Shown: positions 1 through 9,894, numbered from the stretch's first letter. The stretch: 60,796 bases of DNA from an uncultured Bacteroidaceae bacterium (GCA_904502185.1 CAJGDX010000001.1:1-60796), one strand, 5' to 3'. A program made the numbers and translations. The notes: a model not told the origin generated them from the letters alone.

Positions 1-352
1 AAACGTTACAGTTGTTGATGATTGAGTAGTAATCCTTAACATCGAGATATTTGTTCTCTGAGTTTGCATCTACTGCAAAACGAGCGAGCTCCTGAATCTC
101 TGTTGTAGCACTCTTTTCATTAACCACCATGAGGTCGCCACGCAACTCACCGAACAATACCTGACGGTCGGCTACCTGCTGAACACTTTTCAGAATACCC
201 AGTACAGAGTAAACTGTGTCGTTAAGTGTCAAATCGGTCATGTCGTAGTCGACACGGTCTGACTCAACTTCAAGCATATCCTCGCACGAGCTCATGAAGA
301 GGGCGCCGCAGAGTAATATGCAAAGACTATAAATAAAATTCTTTTTCATCAT
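1..352 (-). CDS. SusD/RagB-family outer-membrane lipoprotein, N-terminal part only
   Basis: This is the N-terminal 117 residues of a SusD-like nutrient-binding lipoprotein; the rest lies beyond the left edge of the window. The translation begins MMKKNFIYSLCILLCGALF and has a lipobox ending in SSC, so the mature protein should be anchored to the outer membrane and surface exposed. The stretch around DLTLNDTVYSVLGILKSVQQ followed by a GELRGD motif is typical of the first helices of SusD proteins, which bind the substrate over the SusC barrel. Two adjacent ATG codons are possible starts; the first is used here. It follows the upstream susC by 25 bases, so the pair is co-transcribed. Substrate unknown. 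Confidence 0.9.
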   Translation of the reverse strand, partial: MMKKNFIYSLCILLCGALFMSSCEDMLEVESDRVDYDMTDLTLNDTVYSVLGILKSVQQVADRQVLFGELRGDLMVVNEKSATTEIQELARFAVDANSENKYLDVKDYYSIINNCNV

Positions 353-377
353 TTTAGAAATTTATGTTTTCCAAGTT

Positions 378-3300
378 TTATGAACCCCTCCGGCCTTTAC
401 CGACCGGCAAAGGCCGGAGGAAATTCATTGTATTACTTAGGTTATTGTTACATGAGAGGTTAATCTTAACACCCAAGTGGAAGCTGCGGCTCTGGGGAAG
501 CAGACCTGCATCTACACCTTGGTACAATACGTTGTTGCTAACCGAGAATTCGGGATCGCTACCCAAGTATTTGGTGAAAGTGAGAAGGTTCTCAGCTGCA
601 CCCCAAACGGTAACACCCTGAATCCATGTCAATGCAAGAGGCAAGTTGTAAGAGAGCTGTACCTTCTTGAGACGGAGGTAAGAAGCGTCCTCAATCCAAC
701 GGTCAGAGAAGCGGCTGTTGCCCATGGGGTCGCCGTAAGCTACGCGAGGCATGTTTGTCTCCTGACCATCGTAAGACCAACGGTTCAACACCGCCTTAGT
801 CTGGTTGAAGAAGTTGCTGCCACCCTCAAGCTGCTGACGGTAGTAGTTGTATGCGTCGTTACCCAATGAGTAGTTGAAGAGGATATCCAACTGCCAGTTC
901 TTGTAGTTCATCTTAGAGAAGATGTTACCATAGAGGTCGGGATGTGCATCACCAAGAACAACCTTGTCGGCTGAGTTGATTTCGCCATCACCTGTCATGT
1001 CAACGAATTTCACGTCACCTGCCTTGAAGTATGACTTGTTACCTGCTGCATCTCTCTGGTAGAGACCAAGTTCCTGAGCCTCTTTTGCAGATGCGATAAC
1101 ACCGTCAGTCTTGTAGCCGTAGAATGAACCTACTGCATCGCCTACGCGTGTGATAACCTCACCACCGTAAACGCTTACGGGGTCGAGTGTCTCGTCAAGA
1201 GCAGTTACCTCGTTCTTGTAGTGACCTGCAGAAGCGCCAAGTTCCCAAGTGAAGTTCTTGCTGTTGATAACCTTAGCATTGATTGATGCCTCGAAACCTG
1301 TATTCTCCATTTCGCCACCATTGCTCCAGTATGTACCCATACCTGTTACGTACTGGAATTTCTTTGCAACGAGAAGGTCTTTTGTCTGAGCTTTGTACCA
1401 GTCGAAAGAAACTGCTACACGGTCGTTGAAGAGAAGAGCGTCAACACCTACGTTTACACGGCTTGTTGTCTCCCATTTAACACCGTCGTTCTTAACGTTA
1501 CCGAGCTGAACACCCATCTGGCTGTCGGCATACTTGATAGCCTCGAGGTAGCTGCGTGCAGCGTAGAAGTTGATAGCGTCGTTACCTGCCATGTCGTAAC
1601 CTGCACGCAACTTCAGTGAGTTGATGCCGGGAACATTGAACCATGACTCAGAAGAGAGCAACCAACCTGCCTGTACTGAGGGGAATACTGCCCAGTTAAC
1701 ACCTGCAAAGTCAACACCGCCGTCAGCCTCCATACCGAAGCGTGAAGAAGACTCCATAGAAACGGTTCCCTGCAAGAAGTAACGTGTGAAGAGGCTGTAG
1801 TCTGCGTTCAAGTACCATGCCATGTTCTTCCACTGGTTGTTGTCACCATTGTCGGTAAGGTTGTTCTGGCTCTTATCGATGTTGGTAGAGTTGTCGTTAC
1901 CTGAGTTCACAGCTGAAAGGTAGTTACCGTCCATCTGGAAGTTAGTGTAACGGAATCCGCCGAACACGTTGAACTGGTGAGCGCCGAATGCCTTCTTCCA
2001 AGATACACGTGTATCGCTGGTGATAGAAGCCTCTTTACCGAAGTATGAAGCAAGCTTGTTACCTACGCTACCGTAGTTCTCGCGATAGAAGTGATACTGT
2101 GTATCAGCGGGAGAAGCGCCATAGGGGAGGTAATATTTCTCGCTCATGCGGTGGAGTGAGTAGTTGAAGAGCTCAGTAATCTTGAAGTTGCCAAGTGTGA
2201 ACTCGGGAGCTACTGTCAATGTGAACTGTGTGTACTCCTGGAAGTTCTTGTTCTCACCGTCACCAGCCTTGATGATTGTAACGGGGTTGTAGTATGAGCT
2301 TCTGCGAGCCTCAGGTGCACCTGCCTTTGACAATACGTCGTAAACAAATGTATCTGATGAATCGAAGATTGAAGTAATCTGGCTCTGACCTGTCTCCATA
2401 GAGAACTTATAGGGGCTGAGGAAAGGAGCCTTGATTCTTGAGAGGAAGCCGATAGAAGAGATAGGAGCTGACTCATACTCTTCGGGGGCACCATCGTCGA
2501 GCAACGCACGCTGAACACGGCTGTAACCGATGTCGAAACGTGTCTTGAAGTTCTTGGCAAGTTCGATGTCAGTGTTGAAGCGGATGTTCAAACGGTTGAA
2601 GTCGTTAGCCTCGTATGTGCTCTGTGAACCAGTGTAACCGAGTGAGAAGTTGTACATAGCAATCTCATCACCACCCTCTACGCCGATTTTGTAGTTCTGT
2701 GTAAATGCCTCACGGTATACATAGTCTGCCCAATCGGTTTCGTTGTGGTACATGTTGTAGTAAGGATAGTCGGGGTTGCTCTGGAGGAAAGAGTGTTTGA
2801 ACATTCTGTCGCTGTCGAGAGTACCTACCAACTCGTTGGCGTATGTACGATACTGCTCTGCACCCATCATTTCGGGGAGGTTGGGTGTAAGTGTCACACC
2901 ACCGTAGATGTTTGCAGTAATACGTGTAGCCATGCTCTTACCACGTTTTGTAGAGATAAGGAGCACACCGTTTGCTGCACGTGAACCATAGAGTGCTGTT
3001 GCATTCTTGAGAACCTGTACATCTTCGATATCCTCGATGTCGATAGCTGAAAGGATGTTGTTGTATGCACCCAAGTGAAGTGCGCCTGCATCCTCCTGCA
3101 AGTCGTAGATTACTCCGTCAACAACAACCAAGGGCTGTGTGTTGGCGTTGAGTGAGTTGATACCACGGATGAACATTGCAGCACCGATACCGGGAGTTGC
3201 CGAACGTGTGATTGTACGTACGTCAGCACCAAGGTTGTTTGCAATCTCAGCGTCTACTGTGATAGCGGGACCAACACCGATTTTAGTTGTGTTGGTTGCT

Positions 3301-3740
3301 GTGATAGCAATATCCTCGTTGTACTTTGTGCTGAAGTTATCTGTGTAGAGGTACACGTCAACTACCTCCTCGTTGCGTACGGGACGCTGAACGAATGCAT
3401 AACCGGGGGTAGAGAAGTTGAGCAATGTAACGTATGAGGGGATACCCAATTTATAAGCACCCTCTGCGTTGGTCATTGCGGTAACATTTTCGTATCCTGT
3501 TGCCTGAACGCGAACACCGGGGATAGGCTCTTTGGTAGCCGCGTCATAAACGACACCGGTGATTGTGCGTGCCACGACTATCTCAGAAGCCTTTTCGGCT
3601 TTCGCCGAAACGGTATCGTTCGCTTCATAACCGCCTGAGACCATAGCGGAAACAGTAACGGTAGATGACATAAGCACTGCCAATGCCACCATTGCTTGCA
3701 TAATTTGTCGCATATACATAATTGATTTATTATTTTTCAT
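378..3740 (-). CDS. SusC/RagA-family TonB-dependent outer-membrane transporter
   Basis: A 1120-residue TonB-dependent receptor that would import a ligand captured by the following SusD. It has a signal peptide ending near residue 32 (VSA), a carboxypeptidase-regulatory-like beta-sandwich at about 58-132, a plug domain at about 145-265 containing NATALYGSRAANGV (246-259), and then a 22-strand type barrel. No STN domain is visible, so it is unlikely to signal through an anti-sigma factor. The barrel's usual closing strand ends at HLGVKINL, but the frame continues for about 25 more residues (to PVGKGRRGS), the last part of which is encoded by a GC-rich palindrome. Such a tail after the final beta strand is unusual and may reflect a small frameshift or loss of the original stop. 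Spacing to the preceding FAS1 gene is 9 bases. Confidence 0.95.
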   Translation of the reverse strand: MKNNKSIMYMRQIMQAMVALAVLMSSTVTVSAMVSGGYEANDTVSAKAEKASEIVVARTITGVVYDAATKEPIPGVRVQATGYENVTAMTNAEGAYKLGIPSYVTLLNFSTPGYAFVQRPVRNEEVVDVYLYTDNFSTKYNEDIAITATNTTKIGVGPAITVDAEIANNLGADVRTITRSATPGIGAAMFIRGINSLNANTQPLVVVDGVIYDLQEDAGALHLGAYNNILSAIDIEDIEDVQVLKNATALYGSRAANGVLLISTKRGKSMATRITANIYGGVTLTPNLPEMMGAEQYRTYANELVGTLDSDRMFKHSFLQSNPDYPYYNMYHNETDWADYVYREAFTQNYKIGVEGGDEIAMYNFSLGYTGSQSTYEANDFNRLNIRFNTDIELAKNFKTRFDIGYSRVQRALLDDGAPEEYESAPISSIGFLSRIKAPFLSPYKFSMETGQSQITSIFDSSDTFVYDVLSKAGAPEARRSSYYNPVTIIKAGDGENKNFQEYTQFTLTVAPEFTLGNFKITELFNYSLHRMSEKYYLPYGASPADTQYHFYRENYGSVGNKLASYFGKEASITSDTRVSWKKAFGAHQFNVFGGFRYTNFQMDGNYLSAVNSGNDNSTNIDKSQNNLTDNGDNNQWKNMAWYLNADYSLFTRYFLQGTVSMESSSRFGMEADGGVDFAGVNWAVFPSVQAGWLLSSESWFNVPGINSLKLRAGYDMAGNDAINFYAARSYLEAIKYADSQMGVQLGNVKNDGVKWETTSRVNVGVDALLFNDRVAVSFDWYKAQTKDLLVAKKFQYVTGMGTYWSNGGEMENTGFEASINAKVINSKNFTWELGASAGHYKNEVTALDETLDPVSVYGGEVITRVGDAVGSFYGYKTDGVIASAKEAQELGLYQRDAAGNKSYFKAGDVKFVDMTGDGEINSADKVVLGDAHPDLYGNIFSKMNYKNWQLDILFNYSLGNDAYNYYRQQLEGGSNFFNQTKAVLNRWSYDGQETNMPRVAYGDPMGNSRFSDRWIEDASYLRLKKVQLSYNLPLALTWIQGVTVWGAAENLLTFTKYLGSDPEFSVSNNVLYQGVDAGLLPQSRSFHLGVKINLSCNNNLSNTMNFLRPLPVGKGRRGS
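387..420 (-). repeat. GC-rich palindrome at the susC-susD junction
   Basis: Two perfectly complementary 12-base arms (CCTCCGGCCTTT and AAAGGCCGGAGG) flank a 10-base centre that is itself partly symmetric. The element sits inside the 3' end of the susC frame and 35 bases before the susD start. No T-run follows on the minus strand, so it is more likely an mRNA-stabilising or attenuating hairpin than a full terminator. Confidence 0.7.
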
Positions 3741-3749
3741 ACTCAGGGA

Positions 3750-5531
3750 TTATTCTCCGTCTGCCTCTACGGGTTCAAGAATTACGAAGTCTACGCGGAA
3801 CTTCTTGTTGTAATTCTTCTCCTGACGGCCTACGTTTGAAGCAACCTTAACTGTAACGTTGGTTTTCAGTTTGTCGATACCGAACTCGCTGTAGGGGAAG
3901 TTAACTTTGATGCGCTCACCTGTTTTGTCAGCAACCCAAAGTGTATCGATGCGAGTGGGGTCGTTGAACAAGTCAACTGATTTCTCAAGGTTCTTGGGAG
4001 CACCTGAACCGGTGTTAGCCTGTACTGTGATGACAACCTTGCTGGGGAGATACTCAGCGAGTTTCTCTGCTGAAAGGCTATCGGGGTTGTCATAGAATTC
4101 GGGTACAATTACCGCACCTACATAGTAGCTGCCTGAAAGTACCTCGGGGATTGTCCAAAGGAGTGAAGGTTTAGCACCTGATGAGCTACCTACAGCCTCT
4201 ACGTAAGTAAGGTTACGTTTGTCACCTTCGGGAACCTCGGGTGATACGTTGCTCTTGGCTACGTAACGTGTATAAGCCTCACCTGACTCAACGAACTTAA
4301 CCTTTGAGTTAGCTCTTGTCTCGCCCTGGTAGTCTACTCGCTCAGCCTCTACCTTGATGGTATCGTGCCAGAGATAGAAGGGTGAGAAGTTGAATTTGCT
4401 CTTTGTGTAGAAGATACCGTTTGAACACTCAACACCTTCGTCAGCACCATCCATAAGGTCTGCCATTGCAAACATACGGCGTTTGCCATTATATGCAGAG
4501 TATGTTGAAATCAATGAGTCGCGCTGGCCGTCACCATCCTCGTCGAGGTTACCGTTAGAGTCTGATGAGATAGCGGGCTGATCTTTGGGGCTGAATACCA
4601 TGTGGTTCAACAACATTCTGCGAGCATAGTACTTGCGGAGTGAATCGTTCTCGGCAAGAACAGATGCATCAGCCTTTGAATCGGCATAGTAGTTGAAGAG
4701 TTTCTCGATCTGGGGTACCATCTCTGTCCAAACATCGTTGGTGGGAACGAACATATAGAATGTTGAGTCCTCAGCTGTGATTCGGCCAAGACCAGCAGTA
4801 TATTTGTCGCCGCCTGTGTAGAACCAGATGTTAGAGTTTGTGAACTGTGAATCGAGGTAAGTCTGCTGACCCTTGATGGTGGGACCCTGGATACTTGAGA
4901 ACTCGTCGAACTCCATTACGTTGAATGAGTAGAGGAATTCTGCTACTGAGTCAACGTTCTCGGCGATTTCGAGGTACTCCCAAAGGTTGAGAGCGTAGCT
5001 TACTGAACCACTGATTTTGTGAATCAAACCGTTTGATACACGGATGTTGTAGTTTTCGGGAACTACCTCAAGGTTATCAAATGTATAACCATTCTCATAG
5101 TCACCTGCAAAGACAACCATCTTTTCGTTGAGAAGGAGGATGAAGTTGTTCTCATCCATTGCTTCTGAAGCAGGCTTCAGATAGTCAGCCATGTGTGACT
5201 TAACGAAGCGCTGAAGAACCCATTCGCGTTTACCATTCTCAATGTTATCCATCAGTTCCTGTTTGTTGAAAGAACCGTTAACAGGTGCCCACAGAGTGTA
5301 GGCGCGCGACTGGTTGAGCAGAGAGTCGGCACAACCGAGAGCATCTACTACTTCGTAAAAATCTGACAAGCTGGCGTCTGTCTTGATGTACTCAAGAATT
5401 GTACCATTCTTGGTGTTTGCGCCGTTGTCGCTGTAATGGTCGTCCCACTCCTCGGTACATGATGTTCCTACGAACATTGCACTCAGGAAGGCAACTGCCA
5501 TTAACATTCCATTTTTAAATTTTCTGTTCAT
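3750..5531 (-). CDS. FAS1 (fasciclin)-domain lipoprotein
   Basis: A 593-residue exported lipoprotein with lipobox VGTSC (Cys25). Two FAS1-like cores are visible: YTLWAPVNGSFN at about 78-89 and FYMFVPTNDVWTEM at about 258-271, matching the family pattern of a hydrophobic strand followed by A/VPTN. FAS1 domains mediate adhesion or ligand binding in other systems. The C-terminal third (from about residue 400) has a beta-rich stretch, IPEVLSGSYYVGAVIVP, that resembles the carbohydrate-binding-like tails of the two neighbouring FAS1 proteins but is more divergent. It is the last of three consecutive FAS1 genes and directly precedes the second susC. Role in binding substrate at the cell surface is inferred from this context. 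Confidence 0.85.
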   Translation of the reverse strand: MNRKFKNGMLMAVAFLSAMFVGTSCTEEWDDHYSDNGANTKNGTILEYIKTDASLSDFYEVVDALGCADSLLNQSRAYTLWAPVNGSFNKQELMDNIENGKREWVLQRFVKSHMADYLKPASEAMDENNFILLLNEKMVVFAGDYENGYTFDNLEVVPENYNIRVSNGLIHKISGSVSYALNLWEYLEIAENVDSVAEFLYSFNVMEFDEFSSIQGPTIKGQQTYLDSQFTNSNIWFYTGGDKYTAGLGRITAEDSTFYMFVPTNDVWTEMVPQIEKLFNYYADSKADASVLAENDSLRKYYARRMLLNHMVFSPKDQPAISSDSNGNLDEDGDGQRDSLISTYSAYNGKRRMFAMADLMDGADEGVECSNGIFYTKSKFNFSPFYLWHDTIKVEAERVDYQGETRANSKVKFVESGEAYTRYVAKSNVSPEVPEGDKRNLTYVEAVGSSSGAKPSLLWTIPEVLSGSYYVGAVIVPEFYDNPDSLSAEKLAEYLPSKVVITVQANTGSGAPKNLEKSVDLFNDPTRIDTLWVADKTGERIKVNFPYSEFGIDKLKTNVTVKVASNVGRQEKNYNKKFRVDFVILEPVEADGE

Positions 5532-5562
5532 ATTGTTTATTATTAAATTTATTTCTATTTAA

Positions 5563-7674
5563 TCAATAGCGGTCTTCGGGTTGTGAGGGGTCGGTTACGA
5601 TTGCCTTGGGAACAATCTCGAAGTAGTCGTGATGTCCTTGTGAATCGGTAGCCTGGTCCTCGCGTACGTTTTTCATACGGAACCAATGGTCACCCTCTGA
5701 AAGGTAGAACATACCGAGCACATATCGCATGGGATAGCTTGTCTCGCGTGTGTCTTTACCATTCTCAACCATAAACGAGGCAGGTGCTTTCATCCAGTTA
5801 CGGTTGTGCATCTCCTTGTCGTTTTCGGCTATCTCCAGTTCGTCGGCAAGTTCCGAGTCTTTGACGAAACCGATGAACTGCTCGGTAAGGTCATTTCTGC
5901 GGAGGTCTACAGGGATTCCTGTAGGTTTGCCGTCGATGTAGAACTGTACAACGCTACGGTTGGGGTAACGTGCATATCCTACACGAAGCTCGTATGTACC
6001 TGCGGGCACGTAAGGCATACGGTACTCGAAGTCGAAGAGGTTAGACGAGAGAAGCTCGTCACCCTGATAGTTGTTCCAGCCACTGGTACCACAAAGGTAG
6101 TAGAGCTCGCTGACTTCAGAGTTCATCTTGATGCGACTGCAATATCCGTCAGGTATGAAGAATACTTTCGCTTTGCTTGAACGGGTAGCCCAACGTACGT
6201 TGTTGTTGGTCATTTCGGGGAACCACGATGCAAAGTCCCAACGCATACGCTCGCGCAAAACATTACCTACCATTTCGTCCTCGTTGTAGATGAGCAGACG
6301 GTCGATGATGTGGATGCGGCCGTTAAGCGCATCGTCCTTGAGGTTGGGCATGTATGCCGTAGCCTTGCTAGGAGGAAGAACAATGACATTCAGGTGGTTG
6401 CGCATTCCTTCGTTTTTGAATGTTTTTCCACCATTCTGTGCATAGTTTATTACAACCTCCTGTCCATACACTTCGCTTGTCAAGGGACGTGTCACCTTGA
6501 TAAGTGTGTAGGGGAGCTTTGTTTCGAAGTAGTCGTAACGGTCGAACTGAGCGCCGTACATCATAGCCTCCGAGTTATAGTTGTCGGAGTAGTTTTCCAT
6601 TATGAAGCCGCCGGGGCCTGTACCGCTCGCATAGAGCAACTGACGGTCGAGTATGTGATATGCCACGAACTTGTAGAGTGCGTTGCGGGGACTTGAAGGA
6701 TCTTCGCGGTCCTCTGTTCCGTACCACTGTTCGCAATATTCACGTAACTGGTCGACAGTCTCTATTCCGTTCACTTTGAATACCGAGTCGGGCTCAAGGA
6801 ATATACTGTATTTATATTTCTTTGCCGAGGGGAAGAATGTAGAACCGGGATAGTTTGCGTTTACGTAAGCAGAACTATATGATTCGCCGCCGCGTGTGTA
6901 GGTGAGATCCTCTGTGTGACGCATCACTGAGTCGAGCATAGTCATTCTGAGAAGCTGTGCCCAGATGGCGAAATACTCTCTCTGAGAATCTACGAGGTCG
7001 GGGAGAAGAGCTGTAGAGGGGTTAAGCACAGCATCGAGTGTGTGTATAACTCCGTTCTCAACCTCCATGTCGCTCTCGATGATTCGTGAGTTGCTGTTCA
7101 ACAGGGGATAGACCATTGAGGTCTCCTCGTCAACTGTCCACACGATTGTGATGAAGCGGTCGTTCATATTGGGGCTGGGGAATGCACCCTCGGAAAGGTC
7201 TACCGTCAGGTAGCCCTTTTCCAAGAGGTGATTCTTCGCTATTTCGGTACATTTTTCCACTGAAAGAGAGTCGAGGTAGGGAGAATGAACGCCCGTGTCA
7301 CGAAAATCTTTCTCGGTAATCTCACCATTGGCCAATTTTTCTACCTGGTCCCAATAGATTGAGTCCTGTTCGATGAGGAAACGCTCTATCGCATCGTTTG
7401 TAGGAGCGAAACAGGTATATGTGCCGTATGTTGAAAGCAGGTGTCGCACGTTGCCGCCCTTACCTACCGTAGCCTTATCCAATATGTAAATAAAGCTGCT
7501 GTAGATATCGGAACGGTTCTCGAGGTAATCGACAACTGTTTCACCGGTGAAAGTGTAGCGGTTTGATTCATCTATGTCTTCAGAACAACCGGTAGCGCCA
7601 AGCACGACGCATAGGGACAAAACTTTAAGGGCTTTGTCAACGATTCTTCCTAATATGTTATTTCTGTATGACAT
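5563..7674 (-). CDS. FAS1-domain lipoprotein with C-terminal jelly-roll-like domain
   Basis: A 703-residue lipoprotein (lipobox LGATGC, Cys30). The motif RYTFTGETVVDYLENRSD at 39-56 and the FAS1 core YTCFAPTNDAIERF at 86-99 are followed by further FAS1-like sequence. From residue 556 the protein contains VPAGTYELRVGYA and FYIDGKPTGIPVDLR, a pattern seen in galactose-binding-like or CBM-like beta-sandwiches, and it ends with YFEIVPKAIVTDPSQPEDRY. It is a clear paralogue of the gene immediately upstream, sharing N-terminal motif, FAS1 core, jelly-roll motif and tail, so the two arose by tandem duplication. Ligand unknown; FAS1 identity is secure, the C-terminal domain assignment is by pattern only. 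Confidence 0.85.
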   Translation of the reverse strand: MSYRNNILGRIVDKALKVLSLCVVLGATGCSEDIDESNRYTFTGETVVDYLENRSDIYSSFIYILDKATVGKGGNVRHLLSTYGTYTCFAPTNDAIERFLIEQDSIYWDQVEKLANGEITEKDFRDTGVHSPYLDSLSVEKCTEIAKNHLLEKGYLTVDLSEGAFPSPNMNDRFITIVWTVDEETSMVYPLLNSNSRIIESDMEVENGVIHTLDAVLNPSTALLPDLVDSQREYFAIWAQLLRMTMLDSVMRHTEDLTYTRGGESYSSAYVNANYPGSTFFPSAKKYKYSIFLEPDSVFKVNGIETVDQLREYCEQWYGTEDREDPSSPRNALYKFVAYHILDRQLLYASGTGPGGFIMENYSDNYNSEAMMYGAQFDRYDYFETKLPYTLIKVTRPLTSEVYGQEVVINYAQNGGKTFKNEGMRNHLNVIVLPPSKATAYMPNLKDDALNGRIHIIDRLLIYNEDEMVGNVLRERMRWDFASWFPEMTNNNVRWATRSSKAKVFFIPDGYCSRIKMNSEVSELYYLCGTSGWNNYQGDELLSSNLFDFEYRMPYVPAGTYELRVGYARYPNRSVVQFYIDGKPTGIPVDLRRNDLTEQFIGFVKDSELADELEIAENDKEMHNRNWMKAPASFMVENGKDTRETSYPMRYVLGMFYLSEGDHWFRMKNVREDQATDSQGHHDYFEIVPKAIVTDPSQPEDRY

Positions 7675-7689
7675 AATGAGTTCAGGCTA

Positions 7690-9867
7690 TTAGTATTTGT
7701 CCTCGGGTTTAGCGGGGTCAGTGATTATACCACGGGGTACAATCTCAAAGTAGTTGTGCATGAACTCGGCTGCGGGGTTCTCCATCACACTCTTGAAGCG
7801 AATCCAGTGGTCGCCTTCTGTGAGCTGGAATGTACCGAGAATGATACGTGCCGAGTTTAAACCATCGCGCAAAGAGCCGTCACTTACGAACCATGAGGCC
7901 GGTCCCTTCATGAAGCCACGGGCACGACGCGCCTTGTCGTCCTCCTCTACTGCCTCTTCGCCCTCTGCTTTTATGATTTCAGAGTCTTTCACAAAAGCGA
8001 AGCGCTGTGCAACAAGCACACTACCGCTCTCTGTGCGGAGGTCAACGGGAATACCTGCAACCTTGCCGTCTACGTATGCCTGAGCCACACCACGGGTGTC
8101 GCAAAGACATGTACCGAGACGAAGCTCGTATGTACCCGCGGGCACGTGGGGGATACGGTATTCGAAGTCGTAGTTCGCAGCTGTGATAATCTCGTCACCC
8201 TGGTAGTCTGCCCATGATGAACCGTTACCCCAGTGAGGATAGAGGTAATACATGTTTGACTGTGAAGAGTTGAACTTGATACGCTCACAATAACCGTCGG
8301 GGATACGGTAGTATTCCCATTTTGTGCCGTAACCCTGAGTCTGACGGATACCGTTGTTCATAAGCTCGGGGAAGAAGGCCATGAAGTTCCAACGCATACG
8401 CTCGTTCAGGATGTTACCCTTCATCTCGTCGTTGTTGTAAACGAGAATCTTGTCGATGGGGTGAATCATACCGTTAAGAGCCTCCTGCTTGAAGTCCTCT
8501 TCGAAGCCCATCATCTCCTTGAACTCTGCCACGGGGATGACGCGTACATTCATGTGCTGACGCATTTCGGGGTTGAAGAAACGGGCACCCTTATCCTGTG
8601 CATAGTTGGCAACAATCTGGTTTGTAAGTTCGGGGATTGCTGATTCTGAGTAGGGCTTTGTGACCTTGATGGGTTTACCGTTGCCGAGCAATGTTTCGTA
8701 GTACTCGTAGCGGTCGAAACCTTTATTAGCGCCACCGGCTGTCTCTGAATCGTAGCCACCAACCTTGATGTTGTCCATTACGAAGCCACCGCTGTACTGC
8801 AACTGACGGTCTACAACGTGGTAGGCCAAAAGACGGTACAAGGGGTTATCGGGGCTTGTGAAGTCGTTGTAGTTGGGTGTACCCTCGTGGTAAGTGTCAC
8901 CATACCATTTGTTGGCGAAGTCGATGAGGTCTTTCTCCTCGAAAATGCCATACTGATTGAAGACGATGTCGGGGATTGCAAGGATTGTGTATTTCACATA
9001 GTGGGTCTCGGGAATGAGGGCGGGTTTTGCACCGTCTGCCTGCCATTCACGGTTCTTCAATGCACCATATTCGATGTTGGGGTCGTCGATTTTCACCTTG
9101 CGGATGCGTGACTCGATACCGGTCTTGAAAAGTGCGCCAGTGAAGAGTGAGAAACCTTTATCCTGATAGGTCTTCAAAAGGTCGGGAAGAAGTGCGTTTG
9201 AGGGGCTGAGCACGCGGTCAATAACCTGGATAACACCGTTCTCTACCTCATTGTCGGAGTTAACGATGAATGAGCTGTCGTTGAGCTTGATGCGTACTGT
9301 ACCTGCAACAGAGTCTGTTACCACCCAGTAGAGTGTGATGTAACGGTCGTTGAGGTTGGGCTCGGGGAATGCACCCTCAGAGAGGTCAACTGTCAGATAG
9401 CCTTTCTCAATTACGTGGTTCTTGGCAATCTCTGAACATTTCTCGTCGGTAAGATCGGTAAGCTCGGGTGAGTGGATACCTGTATCGTGGAAGTCAACAG
9501 AATCCATTGTACCATTTGCAAGAGCTTCGCAATCGGCTACCCATTTTTCGTACTGCTCCTTTACGTACTGCTCTACGGCAGCGTTCATGGGAGCAAAACA
9601 GGTATATGCACCGTATGTTGAGAGCAAGTGTTTGATGTTACCCTGACCATTTCTGCCAATGGTTGCTCTGTCGAGGATGTAGAGGAAGTTTGAGAATGAG
9701 TCGGAACGGTTCTCAAGGTAATCGACCACAGTCTCACCGGTAAAGGTGTATCGGCTTGACTTGTCGATTTCATCCGTACAGCTCTGTGCAACGAATCCTG
9801 AAAGACAGAATGTCAAGGCAGCGAAAGCTCCCAATATATTTTTGAAAATATTTCTATTAAATGACAT
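7690..9867 (-). CDS. FAS1-domain lipoprotein with C-terminal jelly-roll-like domain (paralogue)
   Basis: A 725-residue lipoprotein (lipobox VAQSC, Cys30) built like its downstream neighbour: the same RYTFTGETVVDYLENRSD motif (39-56), FAS1 core YTCFAPMNAAVEQY (88-101), a C-terminal domain starting VPAGTYELRLG at residue 575, and the tail YFEIVPRGIITDPAKPEDKY. Compared with the 703-residue copy it has extra acidic sequence (EGEEAVEEDDKARRARG) in the C-terminal domain. It is separated from the upstream susD by 83 bases that contain two inverted repeats, while the gap to the next FAS1 gene is only 15 bases. It probably forms part of a surface complex with the SusCD proteins of this operon, but this is inference. 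Confidence 0.85.
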   Translation of the reverse strand: MSFNRNIFKNILGAFAALTFCLSGFVAQSCTDEIDKSSRYTFTGETVVDYLENRSDSFSNFLYILDRATIGRNGQGNIKHLLSTYGAYTCFAPMNAAVEQYVKEQYEKWVADCEALANGTMDSVDFHDTGIHSPELTDLTDEKCSEIAKNHVIEKGYLTVDLSEGAFPEPNLNDRYITLYWVVTDSVAGTVRIKLNDSSFIVNSDNEVENGVIQVIDRVLSPSNALLPDLLKTYQDKGFSLFTGALFKTGIESRIRKVKIDDPNIEYGALKNREWQADGAKPALIPETHYVKYTILAIPDIVFNQYGIFEEKDLIDFANKWYGDTYHEGTPNYNDFTSPDNPLYRLLAYHVVDRQLQYSGGFVMDNIKVGGYDSETAGGANKGFDRYEYYETLLGNGKPIKVTKPYSESAIPELTNQIVANYAQDKGARFFNPEMRQHMNVRVIPVAEFKEMMGFEEDFKQEALNGMIHPIDKILVYNNDEMKGNILNERMRWNFMAFFPELMNNGIRQTQGYGTKWEYYRIPDGYCERIKFNSSQSNMYYLYPHWGNGSSWADYQGDEIITAANYDFEYRIPHVPAGTYELRLGTCLCDTRGVAQAYVDGKVAGIPVDLRTESGSVLVAQRFAFVKDSEIIKAEGEEAVEEDDKARRARGFMKGPASWFVSDGSLRDGLNSARIILGTFQLTEGDHWIRFKSVMENPAAEFMHNYFEIVPRGIITDPAKPEDKY

Positions 9868-9868
9868 G

Positions 9869-9894
9869 AATTTTAAATTTTTGCGTTTAAAATT
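9869..9894 (-). repeat. AT-rich inverted repeat just before a FAS1 start codon
   Basis: Nine-base arms AATTTTAAA and TTTAAAATT are separated by 8 bases, immediately 5' of the ATG of the 725-residue FAS1 protein. In the mRNA this hairpin would sit in the ribosome-landing region. It could tune translation, or be chance in an AT-rich leader. Confidence 0.4.

Noticed and set aside
364..869. Short plus-strand frames over the end of susC
   Set aside because: They arise from the palindrome and from antisense of the barrel; no support.
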